A stretch of DNA of 64,000 nt from Marinimicrococcus flavescens (lineage in GTDB: Bacteria; Pseudomonadota; Alphaproteobacteria; Geminicoccales; Geminicoccaceae). A program made the position numbers and the translations under genes. Of the stretch, positions 1 through 9,984 are shown one piece after another; position 1 is the stretch's first letter; every line of letters starts with the position of its first letter. The stretch lies in the NCBI GenBank assembly GCA_029211145.1, contig JARGEQ010000073.1, positions 1 to 64,000 on the forward strand. The letters are read 5' to 3'. The notes below the pieces were generated by a model. That model saw only the letters and a list, made by a program, of their open reading frames with translations. It ran no database searches and was not told where the DNA came from.

Positions 1-1
1 C

Positions 2-1162
2 TATCTGCAGCGCGACCGGCTGCAGCAGACGGCCGACGCGGTGGCCCTTGCCGGTGCCCGGCAGCTGCCGGACGAGACGGCGGCGCGCGCCGCCGCCGCC
101 GCCTTCGCGGGCCGCCTTCCGGAGAAGGACAGGGTGCTGCTGGAGCCGGGCGATGTCACCACGGGCGTGTGGGACAGGCATGCCCGCCGCTTCACGCCGG
201 GCGGGTCGGGCGTCAATGCGGTGCGGGTCGAGCTGCGGCGCGAGCGGGACCGGGACAATGGTGTGCCGACTTTCCTGGGAGCCCTGTTCGGGGTGCACGA
301 GGTGGAGCTCGCGGCCTCCTCGATCGCCCGGCAGGCCAGGCCCTCCTGCATCTACGCGCTCGACCCCTCGAGCCCCAAGACGCTCGACATGAACGGCGGC
401 TCGGGGCTGGCGATCCCGGCCTGCACCATCCAGGTGAGCTCGACCGCCGGCGATGCCCTGACCGCCACCGGCGGCTCGGCGATGAGCGCTCTCGAGACCT
501 GTGTTGCCGGCGGCTACAATTTCACCGGAGGCAGCAGCGCGAGCCCGCCGCCGGAGGCCGGCTGCCGCAGCCGGCCCGATCCCTTCGCCGGCTTCGCGCC
601 GCCCCCGGCGGGTGGCTGCGACTGGGTCGACCGGAAGCTCTCGGGCGGGGCGGTGACGCTCGCTCCCGGGGTCTATTGCGGCGGGCTGTCGCTTGCCGGC
701 GGCACCGCCGCCACGTTCCTGCCCGGCATCTACGTTATGAAGGACGGAGCGCTGGAGAGCAGCGGCGGCAGCAGCCTCGGGGGGCACGGCGTCGGCTTCT
801 ACCTGACCGGGCCCAAGGCCAGCGTCCAGCTCACCGGCGGCGGACGGATCGATCTCTCGGCGCCGACCAGCGGGCCGATGGCCGGCTTCGTGTTCGCGAC
901 CGGCCCCGACGTGCCGGCCGGCACCAGCAACAAGCTCGCCGGCGGCGGGCAGATGCGCTTTGCCGGCGCGCTCTATTTCCCCCGCCAGGATCTTACCCTC
1001 TCGGGCGGCAGCGAGGGGCTCTCGCCCTCGCCCTTCACCGTGATCGTCGGCCGGCGGATCAACATCACCGGCGGCGGCACGCTGCGCTTCGGCGCCGATT
1101 CCGCCCATCCCACCGTGCCGCCCGGCTTCCGGCCGGGAATGGCGCCGGCGGTGGTGCAATGA
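2..1162 (+). CDS. TadG-like pilus assembly protein, 5' end outside the window
   Basis: The reading frame is open from base 2, so the true start lies upstream; 386 residues are visible. The first residues (YLQRDRLQQTADAVALAGA) match the conserved segment just after the N-terminal membrane helix of TadE/TadG-like Flp pilus proteins, where a cycle of 'DRxxLQxAADAAALA' is typical. The rest is rich in Gly, Ser and Thr, with repeated 'GGSxL' turns (about residues 200-370), which looks like a secreted beta-rich domain. By family, such proteins are exported by the tight-adherence (Tad) machinery or sit beside it. No other tad genes are in view because the window begins here. The identification rests on the N-terminal motif; the precise role of the glycine-rich part is unknown. 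Confidence 0.7.
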   Translation, partial: YLQRDRLQQTADAVALAGARQLPDETAARAAAAAFAGRLPEKDRVLLEPGDVTTGVWDRHARRFTPGGSGVNAVRVELRRERDRDNGVPTFLGALFGVHEVELAASSIARQARPSCIYALDPSSPKTLDMNGGSGLAIPACTIQVSSTAGDALTATGGSAMSALETCVAGGYNFTGGSSASPPPEAGCRSRPDPFAGFAPPPAGGCDWVDRKLSGGAVTLAPGVYCGGLSLAGGTAATFLPGIYVMKDGALESSGGSSLGGHGVGFYLTGPKASVQLTGGGRIDLSAPTSGPMAGFVFATGPDVPAGTSNKLAGGGQMRFAGALYFPRQDLTLSGGSEGLSPSPFTVIVGRRINITGGGTLRFGADSAHPTVPPGFRPGMAPAVVQ

Positions 1163-1218
1163 GCCGGCGCATGGAGCCGCTCCGGGCCGGCCGGACCTGA
1201 GCCGGCAAGACGAGGAAA

Positions 1219-1243
1219 GGCCCGCCGGCAGGGCCGGCGGGCC
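1219..1243. terminator. Bidirectional hairpin between convergent genes
   Basis: GGCCCGCCGGC (1219-1229), a 3-nt loop and GCCGGCGGGCC (1233-1243) form a perfect 11-bp stem between the convergent TadG-like gene and csbD. There is no T-run, so termination efficiency is uncertain. Confidence 0.55.
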
Positions 1244-1279
1244 GGTCGGTGAGGCAGGAAGGGGGACCCGCCGGAAAGC

Positions 1280-1486
1280 TCAGTGCCTGTCGGCGTCGCG
1301 CTGCCACTCGTCGAGCTGGCGCTCGGCCTCGTCCTTGGCGACGCCGTAGCGCTCCTGGATGCGGCCGGCGAGCTGATCGCGGCGGCCGGCGGCCTGGTCG
1401 AGATCGTCGTCGGTGAGCTTGCCCCACTTCTCGCGGGCCTTGCCGCGCATCTGCTTCCAGTTGCCCTCGATACGGTCCCAGTTCAT
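1280..1486 (-). CDS. CsbD family stress protein
   Basis: A 68-residue hydrophilic protein beginning MNWDRIEGNWKQMRGKAREK, which is the CsbD-family signature (NWxxIEGNWKQxKGKxKxxWGKLTDDD). CsbD proteins are small, abundant in stress and of unknown biochemical function. The ATG at 1486 is chosen because AGGAG lies 9 nt upstream and the family signature begins exactly here; a longer upstream frame is proline/glycine-rich and not family-like. A GGAACC-N16-GTT element ends 44 nt upstream, so the gene is probably under the general stress sigma factor. A second CsbD-type gene is at 54082. Confidence 0.9.
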   Translation of the reverse strand: MNWDRIEGNWKQMRGKAREKWGKLTDDDLDQAAGRRDQLAGRIQERYGVAKDEAERQLDEWQRDADRH

Positions 1487-1529
1487 GGCCTTGATCTCCT
1501 GTTCGCCGGAGAAGCCGGCACCCGCGAAC

Positions 1530-1554
1530 AACCCGGGCCCGGGCTCCAGGTTCC
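1530..1554 (-). promoter_or_regulatory. EcfG-type promoter of csbD
   Basis: On the minus strand GGAACC (complement of 1549-1554), a 16-bp spacer and GTT (complement of 1530-1532). This equals the consensus known for EcfG-type general stress sigma factors in Alphaproteobacteria and lies 44 nt from the csbD start. Confidence 0.7.
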
Positions 1555-1591
1555 GGGGCCCGGCTCTCGGGCCTTCGGGGGAAGCCTTGCG

Positions 1592-1617
1592 GGAACCGGA
1601 GGACCCGCCTTCCGGTT
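1592..1617 (+). promoter_or_regulatory. EcfG-type promoter of the small lipoprotein gene
   Basis: GGAACC (1592-1597), a 17-bp spacer and GTT (1615-1617), 46 nt before the lipoprotein start at 1664. It is divergent from the csbD element 38 bp away. Confidence 0.65.
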
Positions 1618-1663
1618 GCTGCGGCACCTCGGCAGAGGCCGGAGATCAACCGGGAGATGAGCG

Positions 1664-1813
1664 ATGATCGAGCTCCGCATGAAGACCCTGGCCCTCCTGC
1701 TGCTGGGGCTGGTCGCCGCAGCACCGCTGGCCGGATGCGACCGGGGCTTCTTCGAGGAGGCCGGCGAGAGCGCCGACGAGGCGATCGACGATGTCGAGGA
1801 TGCGGTCGACTGA
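1664..1813 (+). CDS. Small acidic lipoprotein
   Basis: A 49-residue gene. It encodes a basic start (MIELRMK), a hydrophobic core (TLALLLLGLVAAAPLAG) and a lipobox LAGC with the lipidated Cys at residue 25, followed by a short acidic tail rich in Glu and Asp. The organisation is like entericidin-type and other tiny stress lipoproteins, but the mature part is strongly acidic rather than Gly/Ala/Lys-rich. A GGGAG lies about 8 nt upstream of the ATG, and an EcfG-type promoter sits 46 nt upstream. It ends 29 bp before the topoisomerase gene, so the two may be co-transcribed. The function is unknown; the lipoprotein assignment is directly visible. Confidence 0.7.
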   Translation: MIELRMKTLALLLLGLVAAAPLAGCDRGFFEEAGESADEAIDDVEDAVD

Positions 1814-1842
1814 GCCCCGATCCTCGGTGAGCGGGGTGTGAG

Positions 1843-2943
1843 ATGAGCGGCGCGCCGCCGGTCGAAGAGCCCGGCCTGCCGCCCTCGCCGGCAGCCTTGG
1901 CCGAGGCGGGGCTGCATTATGTGCGCGACGACGATCCGGGGATCACCCGCCGCCGTGCGGGGCGCGGCTTTTCCTACCGCGGCCCCGACGGGAGGAAGAT
2001 CGCCGACCCCGCCACCTTGCGCTGGATCCGCAGCCTCGCCGTGCCGCCGGCCTGGCGGGAGGTGTGGATCTCGCCCGACCCGAAGGGCCATCTCCTGGCC
2101 ACCGGCCGCGATGCGCGCGGCCGCAAGCAGTACCGCTACCATCCGCGCTGGCGGGCGGTGCGCGAGGAGGCCAAGTTCGGCCGGATGCTCGCCTTCGGCC
2201 GCGCTTTGCCACGCATCCGTACGGGTGTGGAGGCCGACCTTGCGGCACGCGGGCTGGGGCGTCGCAAGGTGCTGGCGCTGGTGGTGCGTCTTCTCGAGAC
2301 CACCTTGATCCGCGTCGGCAACCAGGAATATGCCCGCACCAACCGCACCTTCGGCCTCACCACCCTGCGCGACCGCCATCTCGTGGTGGAGGGTGGCCGG
2401 CTGCGCTTCCTCTTTCGCGGCAAGGGCGGCAAGCGCCACGAGGTGAGCCTGCGCGACCGCCGCCTGGCGCGTCTCGCGCGGACCTGCCAGGAGATCCCCG
2501 GCCAGGAGCTGTTCCAGTATCTGGACGAGGAGGGACGGCGCCAGCCGGTCGATTCCGGCGAGGTCAACGACTATCTCCGCGAGCTCGCCGGCGAGGCGTT
2601 CAGCGCCAAGGACTTCAGGACATGGTCGGCCACCGTGCTGGCCGCCTGGGCGCTCAGCGAGTTCGAGGCGGTCGACAGCGAGGCTGCCGCCAAGCGCAAC
2701 ATCACCCAGGCGATCGAGCGGGTGGCCGGGCGGCTCGGCAATACTCCGGCGATCTGCCGCAAGAGCTACGTCCACCCCGAGATTCTCGACGCCTACATGG
2801 ACGGCAGCCTCCTCGAAGCCCTCAAGGAGCGCATCGAGCAGGAGCTGCGCGAGGATCTGGAGGGGCTCGCCCCCGAGGAGGCGGCGGTGCTGGTGTTCCT
2901 GCAGCGCCGCCTTGCCGCTGCAGACGGCGAGGCGGCCGCGTGA
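1843..2943 (+). CDS. DNA topoisomerase IB
   Basis: A 366-residue protein of the poxvirus/bacterial type IB topoisomerase family, which relaxes DNA supercoils through a 3'-phosphotyrosine intermediate without ATP. Visible catalytic landmarks are Arg157 in LIRVGN, the Lys-rich hairpin GKGGKR (about 193-198), Arg259 in KDFRTW, and the nucleophile Tyr309 in KSYVHP. At the position of the viral catalytic His there is Asn300 (LGNTP), as in the Deinococcus enzyme. Length fits the bacterial family (about 330-370). ATG at 1843 follows the lipoprotein gene by 29 bp, in an island otherwise made of stress genes, which suggests a role in DNA stress rather than housekeeping supercoiling. Confidence 0.93.
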   Translation: MSGAPPVEEPGLPPSPAALAEAGLHYVRDDDPGITRRRAGRGFSYRGPDGRKIADPATLRWIRSLAVPPAWREVWISPDPKGHLLATGRDARGRKQYRYHPRWRAVREEAKFGRMLAFGRALPRIRTGVEADLAARGLGRRKVLALVVRLLETTLIRVGNQEYARTNRTFGLTTLRDRHLVVEGGRLRFLFRGKGGKRHEVSLRDRRLARLARTCQEIPGQELFQYLDEEGRRQPVDSGEVNDYLRELAGEAFSAKDFRTWSATVLAAWALSEFEAVDSEAAAKRNITQAIERVAGRLGNTPAICRKSYVHPEILDAYMDGSLLEALKERIEQELREDLEGLAPEEAAVLVFLQRRLAAADGEAAA

Positions 2944-2947
2944 GGCG

Positions 2948-2972
2948 CGAACCTCGGGGCCCACAGGCCGTT
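2948..2972 (+). promoter_or_regulatory. Probable EcfG-type promoter of the SDR gene
   Basis: CGAACC (2948-2953), a 16-bp spacer and GTT (2970-2972), 38 nt from the start at 3011. One mismatch to GGAACC, but spacing and distance match the neighbouring perfect sites. Confidence 0.5.
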
Positions 2973-3010
2973 GCAGGAGCGGTTACGTCCGTCCCAGCAG
3001 GAGCACGCCG

Positions 3011-3856
3011 ATGAAGGGGATTCCCGCGCAGCACCAGGAGCGCCAGCCGGGCCGCGAGCGGCTCATGGAGCCCGCACCCGACTTCATGCCGCGCTATGCG
3101 GGCTCGGCGCGGCTGGAGGGCAAGGCGGCGCTGATCACCGGCGGCGACAGCGGCATCGGCCGGGCGGTGGCGGTGCTGTTCGCCCGCGAGGGCGCCGATG
3201 TCGCGGTGGTGTTCCGCGAGGAGAGCGAGGACGCTCGCGAGACCCGCCGCCTGGTGGAGGCCGAGGGCCGCCATTGCCTCTTGATCGAGGGCGACGTGGC
3301 GGAGGAGGAGTTCTGCCGGCGGGCGGTGGCCCTGACCGTGGAGCGCCTCGGCCGGCTCGACGTGCTGGTCAACAACGCCGCCGAGCAGCACCCCAGGGAG
3401 GCGCTCGAGGACATCTCCGCCGAGCAGCTCGCCCGCACCTTCGCCACCAATCTCTTCGGCTATGTCTTCATGGCCAAGGCGGCGCTGCCGCATCTGGGCA
3501 AGGGTGCCGCCATCGTCAACACCACCTCGGTGACCGCCTATCGCGGCAGCTTCCATCTCATCGACTACGCCTCCACCAAGGGAGCGATCGTGGCCTTCAC
3601 CCGCTCGCTGGCCCAGGCGGTGGCGGACCGCGGCATCCGCGTCAACGCGGTGGCGCCGGGGCCCATCTGGACGCCGCTGATCCCGGCGAGCTTCGATGCC
3701 GAGCACGTGGCGACGTTCGGCAAGAACGTGCCCATGGGCCGGCCCGGCCAGCCCGCGGAGGTAGCACCCTGCCACCTGTTCCTCGCCTGCGAGGATTCCT
3801 CCTACATGACCGGGCAGGTGCTGCACCCCAACGGCGGCGAGATCGTCGGCGGCTGA
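3011..3856 (+). CDS. Short-chain dehydrogenase/reductase, YghA/YhxC-like
   Basis: A 281-residue classical/extended-N-terminus SDR that reduces or oxidises a carbonyl/alcohol with NAD(P). The nucleotide motif TGGDSGIG is at 43-50, the NNAA motif at 121-124, the catalytic Ser173 and the YASTK motif with Tyr186 and Lys190. The roughly 35-residue N-terminal extension (QxxPGxExxMxPxPD) is typical of stress-related SDRs annotated as oxidoreductase YghA or general stress protein 39. The ATG at 3011 follows CAGGAG by 7 nt. Substrate cannot be deduced. It lies in the stress island behind a near-consensus EcfG element and converges on the gene at 3909. Confidence 0.88.
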   Translation: MKGIPAQHQERQPGRERLMEPAPDFMPRYAGSARLEGKAALITGGDSGIGRAVAVLFAREGADVAVVFREESEDARETRRLVEAEGRHCLLIEGDVAEEEFCRRAVALTVERLGRLDVLVNNAAEQHPREALEDISAEQLARTFATNLFGYVFMAKAALPHLGKGAAIVNTTSVTAYRGSFHLIDYASTKGAIVAFTRSLAQAVADRGIRVNAVAPGPIWTPLIPASFDAEHVATFGKNVPMGRPGQPAEVAPCHLFLACEDSSYMTGQVLHPNGGEIVGG

Positions 3857-3867
3857 GAGGAGGAAGG

Positions 3868-3887
3868 GGGCCCGCGGCGGCGGGCCC
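3868..3887. terminator. Hairpin terminator between convergent genes
   Basis: GGGCCCGC (3868-3875), loop GGCG, GCGGGCCC (3880-3887), located between the SDR stop and the stop of the convergent gene at 3909. It can serve both directions; no long T-run follows. Confidence 0.6.
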
Positions 3888-3908
3888 TTCGGGGGGGCGG
3901 CTGGCGCC

Positions 3909-4412
3909 TCAGCGGCGCGCCGTCACCTGGCCGTGCTCGCCGACATCCGGCTGGCGGCCCTCGATCCGGGCGGTGGTGACCTCCCAGAAATAGCGCATGG
4001 CGCCGGTCTCGGCGTCCCAGTACTCGGCCTCCTCGAGAGCGACCTTGATGAGCGCCAGGTCGGGATCGTCGAGCCCGTCGGGAAACCAGGCGGCGACCAT
4101 GGGATTCCAGTAGCGCTCCATGACCTGCCGGTCGGTCACCAGCTCGCCGCGGCCCGAGACCGAGACATAGATCTTCTCGTGCTGGTCGGCATAGGCGAGG
4201 TTGACCCCGGGGTGAAGCAGCACCTCCTGGGCCTTGGCGGAATCCAGCCTGGTGAAGAACCACAGCTCGCCCTCCAGCGCCTCCTGGAAGCCGTGCATCG
4301 GCCGCGAGCGCAGCCGGTCCTCCTCGCGGGTGGTGAGCATCGCCACGCGGATGTCCTTGATGAGCTCCCAGAGCCTCGCATGCGCCTGGGCGCGGTCCTG
4401 CCGCTCGGTCAT
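3909..4412 (-). CDS. Pyridoxamine 5'-phosphate oxidase-fold general stress protein
   Basis: A 167-residue split-barrel protein of the general stress protein 26 type. Features are RVAMLTTREEDRLRSRPM near the N-terminus, ELWFFTRLDSAKAQEVLLHPGVNLAYAD in the middle and the C-terminal DDPDLALIKVALEEAEYWD, which is the usual order in this family. These proteins bind flavin or related cofactors and are not the vitamin B6 oxidase itself. The ATG at 4412 has GGAGG 9 nt upstream; an earlier in-frame ATG lacks a ribosome site. A perfect GGAACC-N17-GTT element lies 40 nt upstream. The biochemical substrate is unknown. Confidence 0.88.
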   Translation of the reverse strand: MTERQDRAQAHARLWELIKDIRVAMLTTREEDRLRSRPMHGFQEALEGELWFFTRLDSAKAQEVLLHPGVNLAYADQHEKIYVSVSGRGELVTDRQVMERYWNPMVAAWFPDGLDDPDLALIKVALEEAEYWDAETGAMRYFWEVTTARIEGRQPDVGEHGQVTARR

Positions 4413-4452
4413 GACTGCTGTCCTCCATCGGGGATTGGCTTGGCATGGCGGC

Positions 4453-4478
4453 AACGGCCGGTCGCGCGGCGCGGTTCC
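4453..4478 (-). promoter_or_regulatory. EcfG-type promoter
   Basis: Minus-strand GGAACC (complement of 4473-4478), 17-bp spacer, GTT (complement of 4453-4455), 40 nt upstream of the stress protein start at 4412. Confidence 0.7.
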
Positions 4479-4494
4479 TGCAGGCCCGCCCGCC

Positions 4495-5070
4495 TCAGCC
4501 GGGCGGCAGGCCCATGAGGCAGAGCCGGGTCAGGGCGCTGGTGTAGTCGCGGTTGGCGAAGGCCAGGAGCCGCAGGCGGCGCAGGGCGTTCCACAGAACG
4601 AGCGGATCCTCGTGCTCGGCGGCGGCCGAGTGCCACGAGGCGCCGTCCGGCAGGCGGACCGCCACCGTCTCGGCGCGGCAGGACCCCGCCTCGACAGGCA
4701 GCCGACGCTTCTCGACGGGCACCGCGCGCAATCCGGGACAAAGCGCCGGCAGCACCCGGACGAGCGCCTCCGGCGAGCCGCCGGCATCCTCCGGCAGGAC
4801 CGGCAGGCCGGGGAGGGGACCGGCCAGGAGGGCGCGCAGCCGGGCGGCGGGAGCGGGCAGAGAAAGCCTGTCTGCAGGCCGCCAGCGCTGGAGTCCGCCC
4901 TGCTCCGCCTCCAGAGCCTTGAGCTCGAGCGCTCCCTCGCGCAGCTTGAGGTTCCAGCCCGGGAGGCCCGGGGCCAGCAGGTAGATCTCGCGGGAAGGGG
5001 CTGCACCGGCCGGATCGGGCAGCCAGGCGAACCGCCTGGCCCAGGCGCGATGCTCGAAGCGGGCGCCCAC
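4495..5070 (-). CDS. Conserved hypothetical protein, possible CYTH-like fold
   Basis: About 191 residues with a GTG start at 5070, preceded by GGAG. I do not recognise the family firmly. The region RAWARRF..SREIYLLAPG..WNLKLREGALELKAL..GLQRWRP has alternating charged and hydrophobic strands such as are seen in tunnel-fold (CYTH-like) proteins, where EIY/EKY and KLR motifs line a triphosphate-binding tunnel, but the diagnostic ExExK is not present in standard form. It follows the gene at 5100-5588 by 29 bp and should be in one operon driven by the EcfG-type promoter at 5636. The start is uncertain because the frame stays open upstream through the preceding gene. Confidence 0.5.
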   Translation of the reverse strand: MGARFEHRAWARRFAWLPDPAGAAPSREIYLLAPGLPGWNLKLREGALELKALEAEQGGLQRWRPADRLSLPAPAARLRALLAGPLPGLPVLPEDAGGSPEALVRVLPALCPGLRAVPVEKRRLPVEAGSCRAETVAVRLPDGASWHSAAAEHEDPLVLWNALRRLRLLAFANRDYTSALTRLCLMGLPPG

Positions 5071-5099
5071 CGCTCCGGTCTCCGGGGCAGGCGCGCCGC

Positions 5100-5588
5100 C
5101 TAGTGCAGCCGCTCCGACAGCATGGATGGCTCGGGGAAGGCCATGGCCGGCCGTTCCTCCATCGAGGCGAGGTCGCGCAGCCGCAGCGGCATCTTGAGAT
5201 AGTGCAGGCTCAAAAGCTCGAGCTCGGCGTCGCGCATGGCGCCGCCGGCCAGGAGGCAGCGCAGCGAATCCTCGAGATGCTGCTCGGCATGCTCGAGATC
5301 GCTCCGGAAAAAGCTGAAGTCCTTCCTTGCCGGGCGGGCGGGTGCCTCTCCCTCCGGCGGCACGGTGTCCATCACCAGCTGGCGCACCTCGCGGGCCGGG
5401 AGATCGCGCAGCATCAGGCAGCCCAGAAGATCGCGCAGCAGGCTGCCATGGTCGGCGCGCAGCCGGTCCAGCAACCCCGCCCAGTCCTCGTCGGGTGCCG
5501 CCTGGCGTGCCGCGGCGCACAAATCGGCATTCCGGCAGACGGTCTGCACAAGCCCCTTGAGAAGGCCGATCTCGGGCTTTTCTTCCAT
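5100..5588 (-). CDS. Hypothetical helical protein in the stress operon
   Basis: A 162-residue protein that appears mostly alpha-helical: MEEKPEIGLLKGLVQTV, then an Ala/Leu-rich helix, a Pro-rich linker (PPEGEAPARPARK, about 93-105) and a second helical half with EHAEQHLEDSLRCLLAGG. No catalytic motif or membrane segment is visible. Start is the ATG at 5588 with GGGGGCAG upstream. A perfect EcfG-type element lies 47 nt upstream. I cannot assign a family; the repeated Glu/His-rich helices could suit a four-helix bundle, but that is only an impression. Confidence 0.6.
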   Translation of the reverse strand: MEEKPEIGLLKGLVQTVCRNADLCAAARQAAPDEDWAGLLDRLRADHGSLLRDLLGCLMLRDLPAREVRQLVMDTVPPEGEAPARPARKDFSFFRSDLEHAEQHLEDSLRCLLAGGAMRDAELELLSLHYLKMPLRLRDLASMEERPAMAFPEPSMLSERLH

Positions 5589-5635
5589 CAGCTGCCCCCT
5601 TCCGGCTCGCCTCCACCGGCGCGCCCCTGCAATCA

Positions 5636-5661
5636 AACGGCCGGGGCGCGGCTCCGGTTCC
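5636..5661 (-). promoter_or_regulatory. EcfG-type promoter
   Basis: Minus-strand GGAACC (complement of 5656-5661), 17-bp spacer, GTT (complement of 5636-5638), directly after the stop of the AI-2E family gene and 47 nt before the start at 5588. Confidence 0.7.
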
Positions 5662-5677
5662 GGAAGGTGGATCCGGA

Positions 5678-7543
5678 TCAGCCGGGTGAAGGCATGGGCA
5701 GGGCGCTTCCTTCGCTCGACGACGATCCCCCGGCTGCCGCCTCCCCGCGCCGGCCGGCCGGCCCGCCCAGCAGCTCGCGGGCGGCCACCGAGGCGGCGCG
5801 CAGGCTGTGGACGATGCGCGCGGCCTCGGTGAGCGGCTCCTCGCCGCCGTTCTCGCCGGTGCGCCACATGCCGACCAGAACCGGCACTTCCGGCCCGAAG
5901 CGGCGCCGCAGGCGGCGGATCAGCCGGCGCGCATGGGCGCTGCCGGCGGTGTCGAGGGCGCAGATGCACAAGAGCCGCACCCGGCCGGTCTCCAGGGTCT
6001 CGATGCGGCCGGCGGCGACGTCGGGACGTGGCAGGATGGCGGCGTCCTGGCCCTGCTCGCGCAGCAGCAGGGCGAGCAGCCGGGCGCTCGCCTCGTCGAA
6101 GCCCAGGCGGCTGCCGATGCACAGGATCTCGGGCTCGGCGGGCGGCTCGGCGGGCACCCCGGCGTCGCCCGCCAGCTCCTCGGCCACGCCCACCAGATCG
6201 GCGGCGAGGGTGCGCTGGCGCGGCCGGGCGAGCGCGCCGCGCAGCCGGTCGCGGTCGGCCAGGCCCAGGGCCGGCAGCATCATCTCGTCGAAGGTGCGCT
6301 GCAGGTCGTGCTCCTCGAAGAACTCGTCGGCTGCCTCCTCGGCCTCCTCGACATCCTCCTCGAGCAGGCGCTGGTAGAGCTTCACCGAGGGCGAGAGGAC
6401 CTCGCGGTTGCCGAAGATGATCTCGAGGAACTGGAGGGCGGGCACGTGCCGGCCGACCACCACCAGGCAGGCGGTGAGCGGGGTGGCGAGCAGGAGGCCC
6501 ACCGGTCCCCACAAGATCGTCCAAAAGGCGGTGGCGACCAGCAGTGCTGCCGGCGAGAGACCGGTGCTCGAGCCGTAGAGCAGCGGCTCCATGACGTAGG
6601 CGCAGACCAGCTCGATGGCGAGGAACAGGCCGGCGGTGGCGAGCGGCAGGGTCCAGCCGCTGTCGACAGCCAGCGAGAGCACCAGCGGGAAGAGGGCGGA
6701 GATGGGAGCGCCCACATAGGGCACGAAGCGCAGCACGCTGCCCAAAAGGCCCCACAGCAGCGCGTTGGGCACGCCCAAGAGCCACAAGCCCAGGCCGAAC
6801 AGCCCGCCATAGGTGGTGTTGATGAGGAGCTGCATCAAAAGATAGCGGCCGATCCGCTCGGCCGCGTCGTTCATTGCCTCGGTGGTGCGATGGACGTCCT
6901 CCGAGCCGAACAGGCGGATGAAGCGGTCGCGCAGGTCCTCGCGCTGCAGCAGCACGAAGATCACGAAGAGCAGCATCAGGCCCAAGGTCGCCAAAGGCTG
7001 CGCCACCAGCTCGCCGACCTGGACCAGGGCGCTGACCGGCGAGACCGGCGGCTCGTGCACCTCGACCGGGATCGGTTGCGGCTCCCGGGTGATCTCGCGC
7101 AGGACGTCGGCGGCAGCCGCGGCGTCCTCCTTGTCGCGGGCGACCTCGTCGATCTCCTTTTGCACCCGATCGAGCAGCTCGGCGGTCTGCTCCAGCACAT
7201 TGTCCCGGGCGCTGCCGGTCTCGAAGAAGTGGATCTTCTGGCGCAGATTGTACTCGTAGCGCGGCAGGTCGGCGGCCAGCCGCAGGGCCTGGTCGGCCAG
7301 CAGCCAGGAGAAGGCCGAGACCAGCCCGAGCGCCCCCAGCACCACCACCAGGACCGGCAGCGCCCGGCCGAGCCCGAGCCGCTTGAGGCGGTTGGCGAGC
7401 GGCGCCAGGGCGAAGCTCAAGAGCGCTGCCAGGGCCAGCGGGATGAAGACCTCGCGCCCCAGATAGAGGGCAGCCACCGCCACCGCGCCGACCAGCACGG
7501 TGGTGGCGGGCGAGCTCGCGGCCGGGGTCGGGGTCACCTGCAT
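5678..7543 (-). CDS. AI-2E family transporter with a cytoplasmic C-terminal domain
   Basis: About 621 residues. The first 400 are an AI-2E/PerM-type membrane protein: an N-terminal pair of helices (ATTVLVGAVAVAALYL, IPLALAALLSFALAPL), a long soluble loop with GLFLLLQREDLRDR-type sequence (LLQREDLRDRFIRLFG), then LRFVPYVGAPISALFPLVL and the last helices around WGPVGLLLATPLTACLVVVG. The remaining ~220 residues are soluble, starting with an acidic helix (LLEEDVEEAEEAADEFFEE), then EILCIGSRLGFDEASARLLALLLREQG, which resembles a B12-binding-like Rossmann unit. This extension is known in a subset of the family; its role is unclear. The start could also be the TTG at 7552. Substrate is unknown; export of small molecules or antiport is the usual suggestion. 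Confidence 0.85.
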   Translation of the reverse strand: MQVTPTPAASSPATTVLVGAVAVAALYLGREVFIPLALAALLSFALAPLANRLKRLGLGRALPVLVVVLGALGLVSAFSWLLADQALRLAADLPRYEYNLRQKIHFFETGSARDNVLEQTAELLDRVQKEIDEVARDKEDAAAAADVLREITREPQPIPVEVHEPPVSPVSALVQVGELVAQPLATLGLMLLFVIFVLLQREDLRDRFIRLFGSEDVHRTTEAMNDAAERIGRYLLMQLLINTTYGGLFGLGLWLLGVPNALLWGLLGSVLRFVPYVGAPISALFPLVLSLAVDSGWTLPLATAGLFLAIELVCAYVMEPLLYGSSTGLSPAALLVATAFWTILWGPVGLLLATPLTACLVVVGRHVPALQFLEIIFGNREVLSPSVKLYQRLLEEDVEEAEEAADEFFEEHDLQRTFDEMMLPALGLADRDRLRGALARPRQRTLAADLVGVAEELAGDAGVPAEPPAEPEILCIGSRLGFDEASARLLALLLREQGQDAAILPRPDVAAGRIETLETGRVRLLCICALDTAGSAHARRLIRRLRRRFGPEVPVLVGMWRTGENGGEEPLTEAARIVHSLRAASVAARELLGGPAGRRGEAAAGGSSSSEGSALPMPSPG

Positions 7544-7619
7544 CGACGGCAAGGGGGCGGCTCCATGGTGAAACCGCCGCGGGCGGCGGGACGGCGGCGC
7601 TCCCTGGCGCCGCCGGCTA

Positions 7620-9782
<2,163 letters not shown>

Positions 9783-9984
9783 GCGGCGACTATCCCCGTT
9801 TCAGCGCAACGGGCCGGGCGCGGCGCCCGCCCGGATGTGCATCTCGACCATGGCCTTGTCCTCTCCCCGCCCCGGCAGCCCATGCTGCCCGGCAACTGGC
9901 GTCGGAGGAACGGCTGGCAGCCGGGCGAGGTTGCTCCGCCTGTCCGGCAAAGGCACGATTCCCCGTCGCGGCGCCGCCGCTCCT

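Noticed and set aside
4453..5661. Long frame on the minus strand joining the end of the unknown gene with an upstream 180-residue Arg/Gly-rich part (to 5616)
   Set aside because: The upstream part lies antisense-like inside the real gene at 5100-5588 and is compositionally not protein-like; the GTG at 5070 is used instead.
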